Shown here: one piece after another, positions 1-7,447 of the stretch | Position numbering within the stretch: position 1 is the first letter of the stretch | Layout of the letters: the number at the start of each line of letters is the position of its first letter | NCBI GenBank assembly: GCA_040905245.1 | Contig: JBBDRX010000085.1 | Coordinates: forward strand, 1-26,720 | DNA: 26,720 nt | Direction of reading: 5' to 3' | DNA from: JBBDRX01 sp040905245 | Lineage (GTDB): Bacteria; Bacteroidota; Rhodothermia; Balneolales; Balneolaceae | Notes under the pieces: generated by a model | What the model was told of the DNA's origin: nothing | Seen by the model: the letters and a program-made list of their open reading frames with translations, nothing else | Database searches by the model: none | Made by a program: the position numbers and the translations under genes

Positions 1-2
1 TG

Positions 3-80
3 ATTACGACGATTGTTGATGTTACCGGTCTTATAATCTACTTTAGCATCGCTGCCGTGATTCTCCAGTCTGTTGTCTGA
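3..80 (+). CDS. C-terminal end of a magnesium transporter, probably MgtE (partial)
   Basis: Only the last 25 residues are in the window, read in the frame that starts at base 3 and stops with TGA at 78-80. They are hydrophobic (TTIVDVTGLIIYFSIAAVIL), as expected of a final transmembrane helix. The pattern T-T-x-x-D-V-x-G-hydrophobic resembles the end of MgtE, whose last helix carries a conserved T-D-x-x-G/F element. MgtE is an inner-membrane Mg2+ channel gated by CBS domains. Identification from so short a tail is tentative. The gene lies 72 bases before thyA on the same strand and may be co-transcribed with it. Confidence 0.5.
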   Translation: MTTIVDVTGLIIYFSIAAVILQSVV

Positions 81-152
81 GTGTCCGGATTTAATTGCAA
101 AGCGGCACTGTGAACGGTGTCCTCCATGAACTAATGAAGAAAAAGTTGACAG

Positions 153-1001
153 ATGAACGTCTACCTGAATCTTGTTCAAAATGTACTGGAAAACGGATTC
201 CGAAAAGAGAATCGAACAGGCACAGATACTCTCTCCTGTTTTGCAGAGAGTTACCGAGTCGATCTTCAGGAAGGATTCCCTCTATTGACAACCAAGAAAG
301 TCTTTTTCCGATCAGTGATTCTGGAACTGCTCTGGTATTTGAGAGGCGAAGACCATGTCAAATGGCTCCGGGACGAAAAGGATTGTCACATATGGGATGC
401 CTGGGCAGACGAGAGCGGGTATGTTGGCCCTATTTATCCTGTTTTGTGGAGACGCTTCCCCTCACTGGAAAACAAAGAGGGAAAGGCGTGGACACCAGGT
501 GGAGCAGAAGGCTCCGAAGGCTGGAGACTTCGTGAGTTCGATCAGGTACAACGGGCTGTAGACATGCTCAAAACACATCCGAACAGTCGCCGTATTGTTG
601 TCAGTACCTGGCATCCTGGCCTGTTGGACGAAATGGCCCTCCCTCCATGTCACCTTATGTATATTTTCAACGTTTCGGATGGACGGCTGAACTGTCACTT
701 GACCCAACGGTCCGGAGATATCGCACTCGGCATTCCCTTTAATCTGGCTTGTTATGCGGCATTGACCATGGCTATTGCCCAGGAAGTCGGGCTGGAACCG
801 GGAGTGTTTGCTCATACCATTGTCGATGCCCATATCTATGTAAATCATATTGAGGGGCTGAAGGAGCAGCTAAAACGAACTCCGAAAAAGTTGCCTGTCC
901 TAGAAATCGCCAAAAAACCACTGGATTCGCTTGAACTTGAAGACTTTCGCCTGAAGGGGTACGATCCTCATTCCTCGATTCGGTTCGAGGTTGCGGTATG
1001 A
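153..1001 (+). CDS. thyA: Thymidylate synthase
   Basis: This 282-residue cytoplasmic enzyme converts dUMP and methylene-tetrahydrofolate to dTMP and dihydrofolate. Family landmarks are in order: R21-T-G-T near the N-terminus, the ELLWYLRG helix (E58), IWDAWAD at 80-86, the phosphate-binding arginine pair R146/R147, the nucleophile C166 in PPCH, QRSGD at 185-189, IPFN at 194-197 and the C-terminal GYDPH. It is longer than the 264-residue E. coli enzyme. Most of the excess is an insert of about 19 residues at roughly 104-123, between the W99-R-R-F segment and the FDQV helix. The ATG at 153 is about ten bases after a purine-rich GAAGAAAAAG tract. The stop overlaps folA as ATGA, so the two are probably translationally coupled and share the folate cycle. 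Confidence 0.97.
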   Translation: MNVYLNLVQNVLENGFRKENRTGTDTLSCFAESYRVDLQEGFPLLTTKKVFFRSVILELLWYLRGEDHVKWLRDEKDCHIWDAWADESGYVGPIYPVLWRRFPSLENKEGKAWTPGGAEGSEGWRLREFDQVQRAVDMLKTHPNSRRIVVSTWHPGLLDEMALPPCHLMYIFNVSDGRLNCHLTQRSGDIALGIPFNLACYAALTMAIAQEVGLEPGVFAHTIVDAHIYVNHIEGLKEQLKRTPKKLPVLEIAKKPLDSLELEDFRLKGYDPHSSIRFEVAV

Positions 1002-1489
1002 GACTGATACTGATTGCCGCTCACGATCCGGATCTGGTGATCGGCCGGAATGGAGAGATGCCCTGGCACTATCCGGAGGACTTTAAGCACTTTAAAAGAG
1101 AAACGATGGGACATCCCGTTCTGATGGGGCGGGGTGTTTTTGAAGAGATCGGGGAAGAACCTCTCCCCGGCCGGCGAAATGTTGTACTGACCCGATCTCG
1201 ATCCTATTCCGGGAAAAAAGTCGAAGTATTTTCTGAAATCGGGGAGGCTCTGGAGGCACTTGCCGAAGAGCCGGTTGTCTATGTGATCGGAGGCGGGGAG
1301 ATCTATCGCGAACTGATTGGAAGGGCCGACGAGATGGTGATCACCGAGATAAAAAAAAGTTATGACGGGGATGTCTATTTCCCGGAGTACCGGGACCGGA
1401 TTGGCCGGGAGTGGAAAGAGGTGGATCGCAAAGATGCTGAAGAGCTGGCGTTTGTTTGGTACGAACGGATCCCGGATCCCGGAAAATAA
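998..1489 (+). CDS. folA: Dihydrofolate reductase
   Basis: This 163-residue protein reduces the dihydrofolate made by ThyA back to tetrahydrofolate with NADPH. Visible landmarks are the VIGRNGEMPW segment (W23), the catalytic acid D28 in the PEDFKHFK helix (equivalent to E. coli D27), the cofactor-binding GRGVFEEIG turn, and the VIGGGEIY glycine-rich motif near residue 107. Length is typical of chromosomal DHFR (about 160). The start ATG overlaps the thyA stop by four bases. A GAGG Shine–Dalgarno-like element lies eight bases upstream, inside thyA, which supports this start and coupling. The stop is only 14 bases from the stop of the convergent HD-domain gene, with no room for a dedicated terminator. 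Confidence 0.97.
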   Translation: MRLILIAAHDPDLVIGRNGEMPWHYPEDFKHFKRETMGHPVLMGRGVFEEIGEEPLPGRRNVVLTRSRSYSGKKVEVFSEIGEALEALAEEPVVYVIGGGEIYRELIGRADEMVITEIKKSYDGDVYFPEYRDRIGREWKEVDRKDAEELAFVWYERIPDPGK

Positions 1490-1503
1490 CGACTTGTCAT
1501 CTA

Positions 1504-2763
1504 TCAGGAGAACGGATCAATCTCCTTGAGGTGTACGATATAGGGTTTTACCACAGGCTCTGTCAGAGCGAAAATATTCCTGGTATCAGCCGCTTTGGAA
1601 AATTCGACAGCTCGTTCATCGTCATCCAGAATCCAGATCCCTTCATTTTCGTATTTGTAGGCCGAACTGTAGCTCTCATCGGCGCTGAAGTAGAATGAGG
1701 CAGAGACTTCATCGTTCGGAAGTTTCAACCGTTTCAACTCTTCCTGTGTTTTTGCTGTCATGTCCCGAATCCGTTTTTTTCCGGGTTTCCGGTTCAAAAA
1801 GGTGGTTCTGAAAAGTGACCGGTTCAAAAAACGGCTGCACAGGTCGGAGAGAATCGGGTCGTCCGCGTGAACCCAGTATTTGATACTCAGATAGATGTCA
1901 TGGTCGTCCAGCAGCGTATACATTTCGATCATCGAAGTTGGAATCGATTTTTTCGCCGAAAGCCTGTTTTCCAGAAAGTATCGAAGTGCAATGGATGGCT
2001 GGTGCAGTTTTTCTCCCTGTTGGATCAACCAGCTGACACGTTCAAAAATCTTTTTGAGAAGCATGTCTGCGGAGAGTACAGTTTTGTGGAGGTAGACCTG
2101 CATATACATGAGCCGTCGGGAGAGGATATAGTTTTCAACTGCATAGATCCCTTTTTTTTCAATGACCACATTGCCCTTCAATACACGCATGGTCTTCAGA
2201 ATCCGGTTGATTCCGACTGCACCCTCGGAGACCCCCGTAAAAAAGCTGTCCCGTTTGAGGTAGTCGAGCCGGTCGATATCCAGCTGTGAGGAGATGAGCT
2301 GGTGCAGAAATTTTTTAGGGTACTGGTCTGTGAATATATCGACCGCCGTATCCAGGGCTCCGTCAAACTGACGATTGAGCTCCTTCATGATGGCCAGGCT
2401 CATTATTTCGTGATTGAAATCCTCAATCAGCGTATGTTCAAGAGTATGAGAAAGAGGGCCGTGTCCGACATCGTGGAGAAGAATGGCGATCAGTGTTCCT
2501 TCCACTTCTGCATCTCCGATCGTCGTGTTCTTCTCCCGGAGTATCTTTAAAACACGCTGTCCGAGTTCAAGTGCACCGATGGCATGTGAAAACCGGGAGT
2601 GCTCCGCCGCCGGAAAAACCAGATACCCAAGTCCCAGCTGGCGAATTCGTCGAAGCCGCTGAACATATGGATGGTCCACCAGTCGCAGGATTATTCCTTT
2701 CGGTATGGTGATAAACCCGTGAACCGGGTCGTTGAATATTTTGTACTGTTTGCTCTTGTCCAT
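1504..2763 (-). CDS. HD-domain phosphohydrolase, dNTPase (SAMHD1/Dgt-like) family
   Basis: The protein is 419 residues from the ATG at 2763. The start KIFNDPVHGFI is the hallmark of bacterial SAMHD1-like HD proteins. Metal ligands can be placed at H60 (in SRFSHAIG), H97-D98 (LLHDVGHGPLSH) and D164 (LDIDRLDYL), the expected H…HD…D set. Characterised relatives hydrolyse dNTPs to deoxynucleoside plus triphosphate; the exact substrate here is inference. A GTG eight codons upstream (2787) is an alternative start, but the ATG gives the family N-terminus. It converges on folA and is divergent from the M42 peptidase. Its position beside thyA and folA fits a role in dNTP-pool control but does not prove it. 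Confidence 0.88.
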   Translation of the reverse strand: MDKSKQYKIFNDPVHGFITIPKGIILRLVDHPYVQRLRRIRQLGLGYLVFPAAEHSRFSHAIGALELGQRVLKILREKNTTIGDAEVEGTLIAILLHDVGHGPLSHTLEHTLIEDFNHEIMSLAIMKELNRQFDGALDTAVDIFTDQYPKKFLHQLISSQLDIDRLDYLKRDSFFTGVSEGAVGINRILKTMRVLKGNVVIEKKGIYAVENYILSRRLMYMQVYLHKTVLSADMLLKKIFERVSWLIQQGEKLHQPSIALRYFLENRLSAKKSIPTSMIEMYTLLDDHDIYLSIKYWVHADDPILSDLCSRFLNRSLFRTTFLNRKPGKKRIRDMTAKTQEELKRLKLPNDEVSASFYFSADESYSSAYKYENEGIWILDDDERAVEFSKAADTRNIFALTEPVVKPYIVHLKEIDPFS

Positions 2764-2948
2764 GCTGTAATGGTTCCGATTTCCCACGCCGTCTGCTGTC
2801 CGGGGCGAACAGGTTCATCCCGAAATTGTCTAAAAACACTGCCGGTTATTCTTCAGGTAGATCCACAAGCGCCTGTGTCTCCCAGGCTCTGTTTTATTTT
2901 AGTCTCGTATGGGACCAAACCGATACCCGGGCCTAAGATGATACAGGT

Positions 2949-2956
2949 CAAATATA
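2949..2956 (-). promoter_or_regulatory. Putative TAnnTTTG promoter element for the HD-domain gene
   Basis: On the minus strand this reads TATATTTG, a perfect match to the Bacteroidota -7 consensus TAnnTTTG. A TTTG lies upstream on the same strand, but with 26 bases between, slightly longer than usual for a -33 element. It would place the transcription start near 2942 and leave a leader of about 180 bases. Confidence 0.4.
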
Positions 2957-3052
2957 CAAAATTTGTGTCGGAGAGCTGTCCCCAAACCACCTGGAGTTGG
3001 ACTCTGTTTGACGGACCCATCCCGCACAGAAGATTCTGATGGTTCGCTTTCC

Positions 3053-3060
3053 TATATTTG
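3053..3060 (+). promoter_or_regulatory. Putative TAnnTTTG promoter element for the M42 peptidase gene
   Basis: TATATTTG on the plus strand matches the Bacteroidota -7 consensus perfectly. It lies 38 bases before the start codon, giving a predicted leader of about 32 bases. I see no clear -33 TTG at the usual distance. The same octamer occurs in the opposite orientation about 100 bases away, in front of the divergent gene. Confidence 0.45.
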
Positions 3061-3098
3061 CCACTGTAATTTCTCAACGTTAAAAGAAAGTACTCTTC

Positions 3099-4181
3099 AT
3101 GTTTGATTCTGAATCGACTTCGTTTTTGGAAAAACTTCTGGCTACTCCCAGTCCTACAGGGTATGAACATCGGGGACAGCGGCTCTGGATCGACTATCTC
3201 CGGCCTTCCGCGGACCGGGTCGAGACCGATTCGTACGGATCGGCTGTTGCCCGTCTTGAGACCTCTGCAGATGTCATGACCGTGATGTTGGAAGCGCACT
3301 GCGACGAGATCGGAATGGTTGTCCAGCATATTTCCGATGACGGGTTTGTCTATCTGAACAGGCTGGGAGGAAGTGATTCCACTATCGCGAGGGCAAGACG
3401 GGTTCTCATTCACTCCGACCGGGGTGTGGTTAAAGGGGTAACGGGGCATACGGCTATCCATCTTCAGGAGAAGAAGAACGGTGGCGGGAAAGAGCCTGCC
3501 TGGAAAGAGATCTATGTGGATATCGGTGCGATGGATCGCGAATCGGCACTGAAGCGCGTTCAGGTTGGTGATCCGGTGACGTACGCGGAAGAGAGTGAAA
3601 TGTTGACAGATGAGGTCGTTTCCGGACGTGCTCTGGACAACCGGATTGGCGGTTTTGTGATTGCGGAAGTGTTCCGGAGGCTTCAAAAGAGCCGATCTTC
3701 GTTGAAGGTGAATGTTCTTGCATTGAACTCGATTCAGGAGGAGGTCGGTGGATTCGGTGCCCGGATGATGGCATTTCGTCACCATCCGGATGTTGCTCTT
3801 GTAACGGATGTCACTCACGCAACAGATATTCCCGGAATCGATCATCGGGAGTTCGGGCAGGTAAAACTGGGGCAGGGGCCGACGGTTCAACACGGAGGAG
3901 CCAACCATCCGGCGGTGGTAAAGCGTATTGAGGAGGTCGCAGCCGATAAGAAGATTGCGATACAGCATGAGGCGACCAGCGTTCGAACCGGTACGGATAC
4001 CGACAGTATTTTTTACCAGAAAACCGGTATTCCGAGTGCTTTGATTTCACTTCCCCTTCGATATATGCACTCTCCGGTCGAGGTTGCGTCCAAAACGGAT
4101 GTGGAGAAACTGATCGACCTGATGAGTGAGGCAGTGCTGGCCATGGGCCCGAGCGAGTCTTTTGATGTACTGGAGGGTTGA
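3099..4181 (+). CDS. M42-family metalloaminopeptidase (FrvX/glutamyl aminopeptidase-like)
   Basis: This 360-residue cytoplasmic protein belongs to the M42 dinuclear-metal exopeptidases (PepA/TET/FrvX group, sometimes labelled endoglucanase M). Ligands and catalytic residues are visible: H67 in EAHCDEIG, the bridging D180 in GRALDNRIGG, catalytic and ligand glutamates E214/E215 in QEEVGG, D237 in DVTHATD, and H324 in RYMHSPVE. The N-terminal LLATPSPTGYE is also typical. Length matches the family (about 350). Relatives form dodecameric TET particles that trim peptides from the N-terminus; peptide turnover is the likely role, with specificity unknown. The gene appears to be transcribed alone from the TATATTTG element upstream. 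Confidence 0.93.
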   Translation: MFDSESTSFLEKLLATPSPTGYEHRGQRLWIDYLRPSADRVETDSYGSAVARLETSADVMTVMLEAHCDEIGMVVQHISDDGFVYLNRLGGSDSTIARARRVLIHSDRGVVKGVTGHTAIHLQEKKNGGGKEPAWKEIYVDIGAMDRESALKRVQVGDPVTYAEESEMLTDEVVSGRALDNRIGGFVIAEVFRRLQKSRSSLKVNVLALNSIQEEVGGFGARMMAFRHHPDVALVTDVTHATDIPGIDHREFGQVKLGQGPTVQHGGANHPAVVKRIEEVAADKKIAIQHEATSVRTGTDTDSIFYQKTGIPSALISLPLRYMHSPVEVASKTDVEKLIDLMSEAVLAMGPSESFDVLEG

Positions 4182-4206
4182 ACCGGAACGAATGGAGCTG
4201 GGATTC

Positions 4207-4231
4207 GGATCTGTCTCATGATCCTGTTTTT
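4207..4231 (+). terminator. Weak candidate intrinsic terminator after the M42 peptidase
   Basis: A five-base stem GGATC/GATCC with an eight-base loop is followed by TGTTTTT. It lies 25 bases after the M42 stop, between convergent genes. The stem is short and only moderately GC-rich, so termination strength is doubtful. Confidence 0.3.
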
Positions 4232-4299
4232 AATGGGCTGAACCGGTACGTTGGGGGTATGGAGCGGGCTATTGAATCCTGACAGTATGTTGAATCAGG

Positions 4300-5319
4300 T
4301 CAGGCCTGCTTGAATCCGTTCGGATTGCGCACCTGCCAATTCCAGCTGTCCCGGCACATCTCTTCAAGATTTCGTTTTGCTTCCCAGTGAAGGATTTTTT
4401 CCGCTTTTCCGGGATCCGCCCAGACTGCGGGAACATCTCCGGGCCTTCTGTCGGTGATTCTCCAGGGAATATTCTTTCCGGTTACCGATTCGAACGTGTG
4501 AATGAGTTCCAGTACGGAATAGCCGTGTCCCGTCCCAAGATTATAGATACCGGTTGCAGTGGACTCCCGGTGATGCTCCCACGCCTTCAGGTGACCGTCT
4601 GCAAGATCCATTACATGGATGTAGTCCCGTATCGCCGTTCCATCCGGGGTGGGATAGTCCCCTCCGTAAATGTCGACGCATTTCTGTTTTCCGATGGCAA
4701 CCTGTGTAAGCCACGGCATCAGATTTCCCGATCTTCCTGCAGGATCTTCGCCAATCTCGCCGTCTGGATGGGCCCCAATCGGGTTAAAGTATCGCAGCAA
4801 AATCAGGCTCCATTCGGGGTCGGCCGTCTGCAAGTCCTGCAGAATCTGCTCGATCATGTATTTGGTTCTTCCATATGGGCTTGTTACCTGTCCGGTGGGT
4901 GAGTCTTCGGTTACAGGGACCTCTTCCGGATCTCCGTATACGGTACAGGAAGAGCTGAAAAGGATTCGCTTGACTTGATACTCGTTCATGACTCGGATCA
5001 GGTTCAGTGATCCGGATACGTTATTATCATAGTATCGGAGAGGTTCGTCCATCGACTCGCCGACGGACTTGAGTCCGGCAAAGTGGATCACCCCGTCAAT
5101 GGAGTGATTCTGAAAGAGGGATTGCAGAGCTTCGTGATCCCGAAGGTCCAGAATATGGAGGGGGCAGGAACGTCCGGCCATCCGGCTCACTCGCTTCAGA
5201 GATTCCGGGTGACTGTTGGTCAGATTGTCAAGCGCGATCAGGTCGTATCCAGCCTTCAGAAATGCCAGTGTGGTGTGGCTGCCGATGTAACCGGTTGCGC
5301 CTGTTATAAGGATACTCAT
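4300..5319 (-). CDS. galE: UDP-glucose 4-epimerase
   Basis: The 339-residue protein interconverts UDP-glucose and UDP-galactose, supplying the Leloir pathway and surface-polysaccharide precursors. The Rossmann NAD site is GATGYIGSH at residues 7-15. The short-chain dehydrogenase triad is at S124 (FSSSCTVYG), Y149 and K153 (SPYGRTK), the same numbering as the E. coli enzyme. The ATG at 5319 is chosen over an in-frame start 12 codons upstream. It gives the canonical MSILITGATG N-terminus and has a GGAG Shine–Dalgarno nine bases before it. The HPt gene stops 19 bases upstream, so galE is the third gene of the thioesterase–HPt–galE unit. It converges on the M42 gene. Confidence 0.96.
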   Translation of the reverse strand: MSILITGATGYIGSHTTLAFLKAGYDLIALDNLTNSHPESLKRVSRMAGRSCPLHILDLRDHEALQSLFQNHSIDGVIHFAGLKSVGESMDEPLRYYDNNVSGSLNLIRVMNEYQVKRILFSSSCTVYGDPEEVPVTEDSPTGQVTSPYGRTKYMIEQILQDLQTADPEWSLILLRYFNPIGAHPDGEIGEDPAGRSGNLMPWLTQVAIGKQKCVDIYGGDYPTPDGTAIRDYIHVMDLADGHLKAWEHHRESTATGIYNLGTGHGYSVLELIHTFESVTGKNIPWRITDRRPGDVPAVWADPGKAEKILHWEAKRNLEEMCRDSWNWQVRNPNGFKQA

Positions 5320-5338
5320 GGTCGAAAAACTCCGGGAA

Positions 5339-5686
5339 TCAGGACTGAGTGGCACGAATAATTTCGTCGAACTCTTCTACGATTTGACTGCAGAGCTGTT
5401 CGACCTGGTTCACCGTTTGATGAATTTCTGTCTTTGGAGCATTCTCTGTGAGAAGTGTCTTACCTTCCTCATAGAGCTCTACAATTTGGTCCGCCTCAAG
5501 CATTTGGGCCACCGGCTTGATCTTGTGGCCAGCCCTTTTCAAATTCTCCAGATCATTTGCCTTCATGTATTTACTGAATGCAGTTGAGAATTCACTGAAA
5601 GATTCGATGGAGGCTTCAGAAAACTCCAGAATGAAGTCGTCCTGGTCCATCAGGAGTTCGCGAATTTTGTCGATCTTGATTATCAT
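5339..5686 (-). CDS. HPt-domain phosphotransfer protein (orphan)
   Basis: This 115-residue, largely helical, acidic protein looks like a free-standing histidine phosphotransfer (HPt) domain. The likely phospho-acceptor is H54 in KRAGHKIKPVAQML, matching the HPt pattern A/G-H-x-[LI]-K-x-x-x-x-x-[LM]. The surrounding sequence would form the four-helix bundle. HPt proteins relay phosphate between hybrid kinases and response regulators, but no kinase or receiver gene is in this window, so its partners are elsewhere. Its start overlaps the thioesterase stop as ATGA and its stop is 19 bases before galE. The operon therefore suggests co-expression with, but no obvious mechanistic link to, its metabolic neighbours. 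Confidence 0.78.
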   Translation of the reverse strand: MIIKIDKIRELLMDQDDFILEFSEASIESFSEFSTAFSKYMKANDLENLKRAGHKIKPVAQMLEADQIVELYEEGKTLLTENAPKTEIHQTVNQVEQLCSQIVEEFDEIIRATQS

Positions 5687-6084
5687 GGGCTGTCAATTTT
5701 CCACTGAAAACCTTCCGGGTCTGCCGGTGTTGTAACGCCGTGAGGTGTCGGCTGGCCTTCGTTGTTTACATGAACAAATACGATTTTGTCGATTCGAATG
5801 ATCACCTTGTGGCTGAATTTATGGCGTACTTCACACCGAATGGTAATAGAGGTCCGGCCGATCGAGACCGTCTCCATACCAATTTCGATAATGTCACCCA
5901 GTTTTGCAGTGTTGACAAAATCGATCTCGGACATGTACTTGGTTACGACACTTCTCTTTTCCAGCTGACAGCTGACATAGATGGCAGCTTCTTCGTCAAT
6001 CCAGGCGAGAACGCTTCCTCCAAAGAGCGTGCCGAAGGGGTTCATGTCTTCAGGTTTCACCAGTTTTCGGCTGTAGTATCTCAT
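5683..6084 (-). CDS. Acyl-CoA thioesterase, hotdog fold (YciA/Acot family)
   Basis: The 133-residue single-hotdog protein matches short bacterial acyl-CoA thioester hydrolases of the YciA type. The diagnostic element MNPFGTLFGGSVLAWIDEEAA (residues 14-34) contains the catalytic aspartate D30 and the preceding N-x-x-G-T-L-F-G-G turn. A second conserved stretch, SEIDFVNTAKLGDI, follows at about 52-65. It releases free fatty acid and CoA in the cytoplasm; acyl-chain preference cannot be read from the sequence. It is the first gene of the unit with HPt and galE, and divergent from recC. A GAGAGAAT purine tract precedes the start. Confidence 0.9.
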   Translation of the reverse strand: MRYYSRKLVKPEDMNPFGTLFGGSVLAWIDEEAAIYVSCQLEKRSVVTKYMSEIDFVNTAKLGDIIEIGMETVSIGRTSITIRCEVRHKFSHKVIIRIDKIVFVHVNNEGQPTPHGVTTPADPEGFQWKIDSP

Positions 6085-6196
6085 CGATTCTCTCTCGTGT
6101 TGATGTGTGGCAGAATTTGGTTCCTGTTACGGTCCGGGATGGAGGGAACATCAGAATGGTAAAGATAATGATTTTATGTGATTCTAATAGTAAAAG

Positions 6197-6223
6197 CCGG
6201 GGTGACATGAACTGTCACTCCGG
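6197..6223. promoter_or_regulatory. 11-bp-arm inverted repeat between the thioesterase and recC
   Basis: CCGGGGTGACA and TGTCACTCCGG form an inverted repeat with a five-base spacer; the only imperfect pair is a G·T. The core GTGACA-N5-TGTCAC is perfect. It sits between divergent genes, so it is unlikely to be a terminator, and no T-run follows on the plus strand. It lies just upstream of TATATTCG (6229-6236), one base off the TAnnTTTG consensus and 22 bases before the recC start. An operator at the -33 region of recCBD, also in reach of the thioesterase promoter, is the simplest reading. Confidence 0.45.
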
Positions 6224-6228
6224 TACTC

Positions 6229-6236
6229 TATATTCG
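6229..6236 (+). promoter_or_regulatory. Possible -7 element for recCBD
   Basis: TATATTCG differs from TAnnTTTG by one base. It would place the transcription start around 6243, giving a very short leader to the recC ATG at 6259. It directly follows the inverted repeat at 6197-6223. No clear Shine–Dalgarno is seen before the ATG. Confidence 0.3.
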
Positions 6237-6258
6237 GGTAAACGTTGAACAGATATCC

Positions 6259-7347
6259 ATGTATCACCTGATTGCTTCGTCGTCTTTGAGAACACTGTCC
6301 GAAAGCTTCTGTCGGTCTCTGACAGAAGTGCTGCCGGAAGACCCACTGGATCCGGTTACGGTGATTGTCCCGAACCGGGACCTTTCCCGCTGGCTTTCGA
6401 TGGAAATAGCCCGGCAACAGGGTGTGATGGGGAATATCCGGTATCTCCTGCCGTCGGAATGGTTCTGGCAGAGAGTACGGACGCTCTTTCCCGGACTCCC
6501 AAAAGAATTGCCATCGGATCGGGGTGCTCTGAAGTGGATCCTCTTTCGAATACTCTCGGAAGAACAGGAGCGTAAGAAGCTGCCGGCAACTCTCCGATCC
6601 TGGCTCGAGAGACAGCCAGCGAGGGAACAGGAGAGGCTGTGGGATCTGTCCGGTGTGGTTGCTTCCCTGTTCGACCAGTATCAGATTTACCGCCCGGATC
6701 TTGTGAACGACTGGAGCAGGGGTACACTGCAGGGGAGTAGGGATGAGGAGAAGTGGCAGGCGTTTCTCTGGAAGAGGATTGACGATAAATGGAAAACACT
6801 GGATGACAATTCGTTAAAGTACCACAGAGGAGAATTTTTTGATATCCTTTACCAGGATATAGTAACGAATGAACCGGCCGAAGGATCACTGATATTATTT
6901 AATCCGGGTCTGATTTCGCCACCACTGGTTCGTCTCTTTATGGAGCAGGCCCGTCACTGTCAGGTTCGGCACTACATAACCTGCAGTTTTGCCTCCGTGT
7001 TGGGGCAGGAGGGCAGTTGGCCGGAATGGGAAAACCCGATGTTGTCTTCGATGGCCGGTGAACAGGTTGCTTTGATTTCACAGCTGAAGAAGGAGGCAGC
7101 TCGTTCCAGCCAGACTATTGACTGGATATCCCTGGATCGCAACGACAGGGGCCTGCCGGGAAGTCAACCAACACTTCTCGGCAAAGTGCGACACTCCATA
7201 CATACCAATCGCCCGATGCCGAAAGGGTTGGCCGACGATGGCACCATTGAAGTCCACAGCTGTCACAGCACATTGAGAGAGGTGGAGACACTCTACGACT
7301 ATCTCCTGCGCCAGTTTGAGGAACTGGAGGACTTGAGGGCAGATCAG
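6259..7347 (+). CDS. recC: Exodeoxyribonuclease V gamma subunit RecC, N-terminal part (cut by assembly gap)
   Basis: The first 363 residues of RecC run from the ATG at 6259 into the N-run. RecC recognises Chi and splits the duplex ahead of the RecB and RecD motors. The start YHLIASSSLRTLSESF and VIVPNRDLSRWLSMEIA (about 35-51) match the beginning of RecC, including the conserved 'P-N-x-x-x-x-x-W-L' element. The last readable segment contains EVHSCHSTLREVETLYDYL, the well-known RecC HSCHSxxREVE motif. The frame is open to the last base before the Ns. The rest is at 7448-9364 in a different nominal frame, because the placeholder length is not a multiple of three. First gene of a recC-recB-recD operon. 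Confidence 0.95.
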
Positions 7348-7447
7348 NNNNNNNNNNNNNNNNNNNNNNNNNNNNNNNNNNNNNNNNNNNNNNNNNNNNN
7401 NNNNNNNNNNNNNNNNNNNNNNNNNNNNNNNNNNNNNNNNNNNNNNN
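7348..7447. other. Assembly gap (100 Ns)
   Basis: Exactly 100 undetermined bases, the usual placeholder for a gap of unknown size. RecC codons end flush at 7347 and resume at 7448. If one reading frame spans the gap, the true length is a multiple of three, so 100 is not the real size. Alignment from memory with E. coli RecC suggests about 80-90 missing residues, roughly 240-270 bases. Confidence 0.97.

Larger units (their letters stand above)
2764..3098. other. Divergent intergenic region with two outward promoters
   Basis: These 335 bases separate the HD gene (-) from the M42 peptidase gene (+). I see no convincing coding sequence. The region holds a TATATTTG element on each strand (2949-2956 minus, 3053-3060 plus). 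It also has a small hairpin at 2871-2887 (GCCTG, seven-base loop, CAGGC) inside the predicted leader of the HD mRNA. If the minus promoter is real, that leader is about 180 bases, long enough for post-transcriptional control, but I recognise no riboswitch. Confidence 0.5.

Noticed and set aside
95..535. Plus-strand open frame overlapping the start of thyA in another frame
   Set aside because: Its composition is arginine- and serine-rich nonsense, and thyA covers the same bases with a complete family match.
2853..3968. Long open frame (371 codons) on the minus strand opposite the M42 peptidase
   Set aside because: Its product has no recognisable domain, it is opposite a gene with full catalytic residues, and it runs across the intergenic promoters.
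4278..4304. CCTGAC…GTCAGG inverted repeat at the galE end as a terminator
   Set aside because: It overlaps the galE stop, has a 15-base loop and no T-run on either strand.
5320..5355. Twelve-codon N-terminal extension of GalE
   Set aside because: It overlaps the HPt gene end, and the ATG at 5319 has a good Shine–Dalgarno and the canonical Rossmann start.
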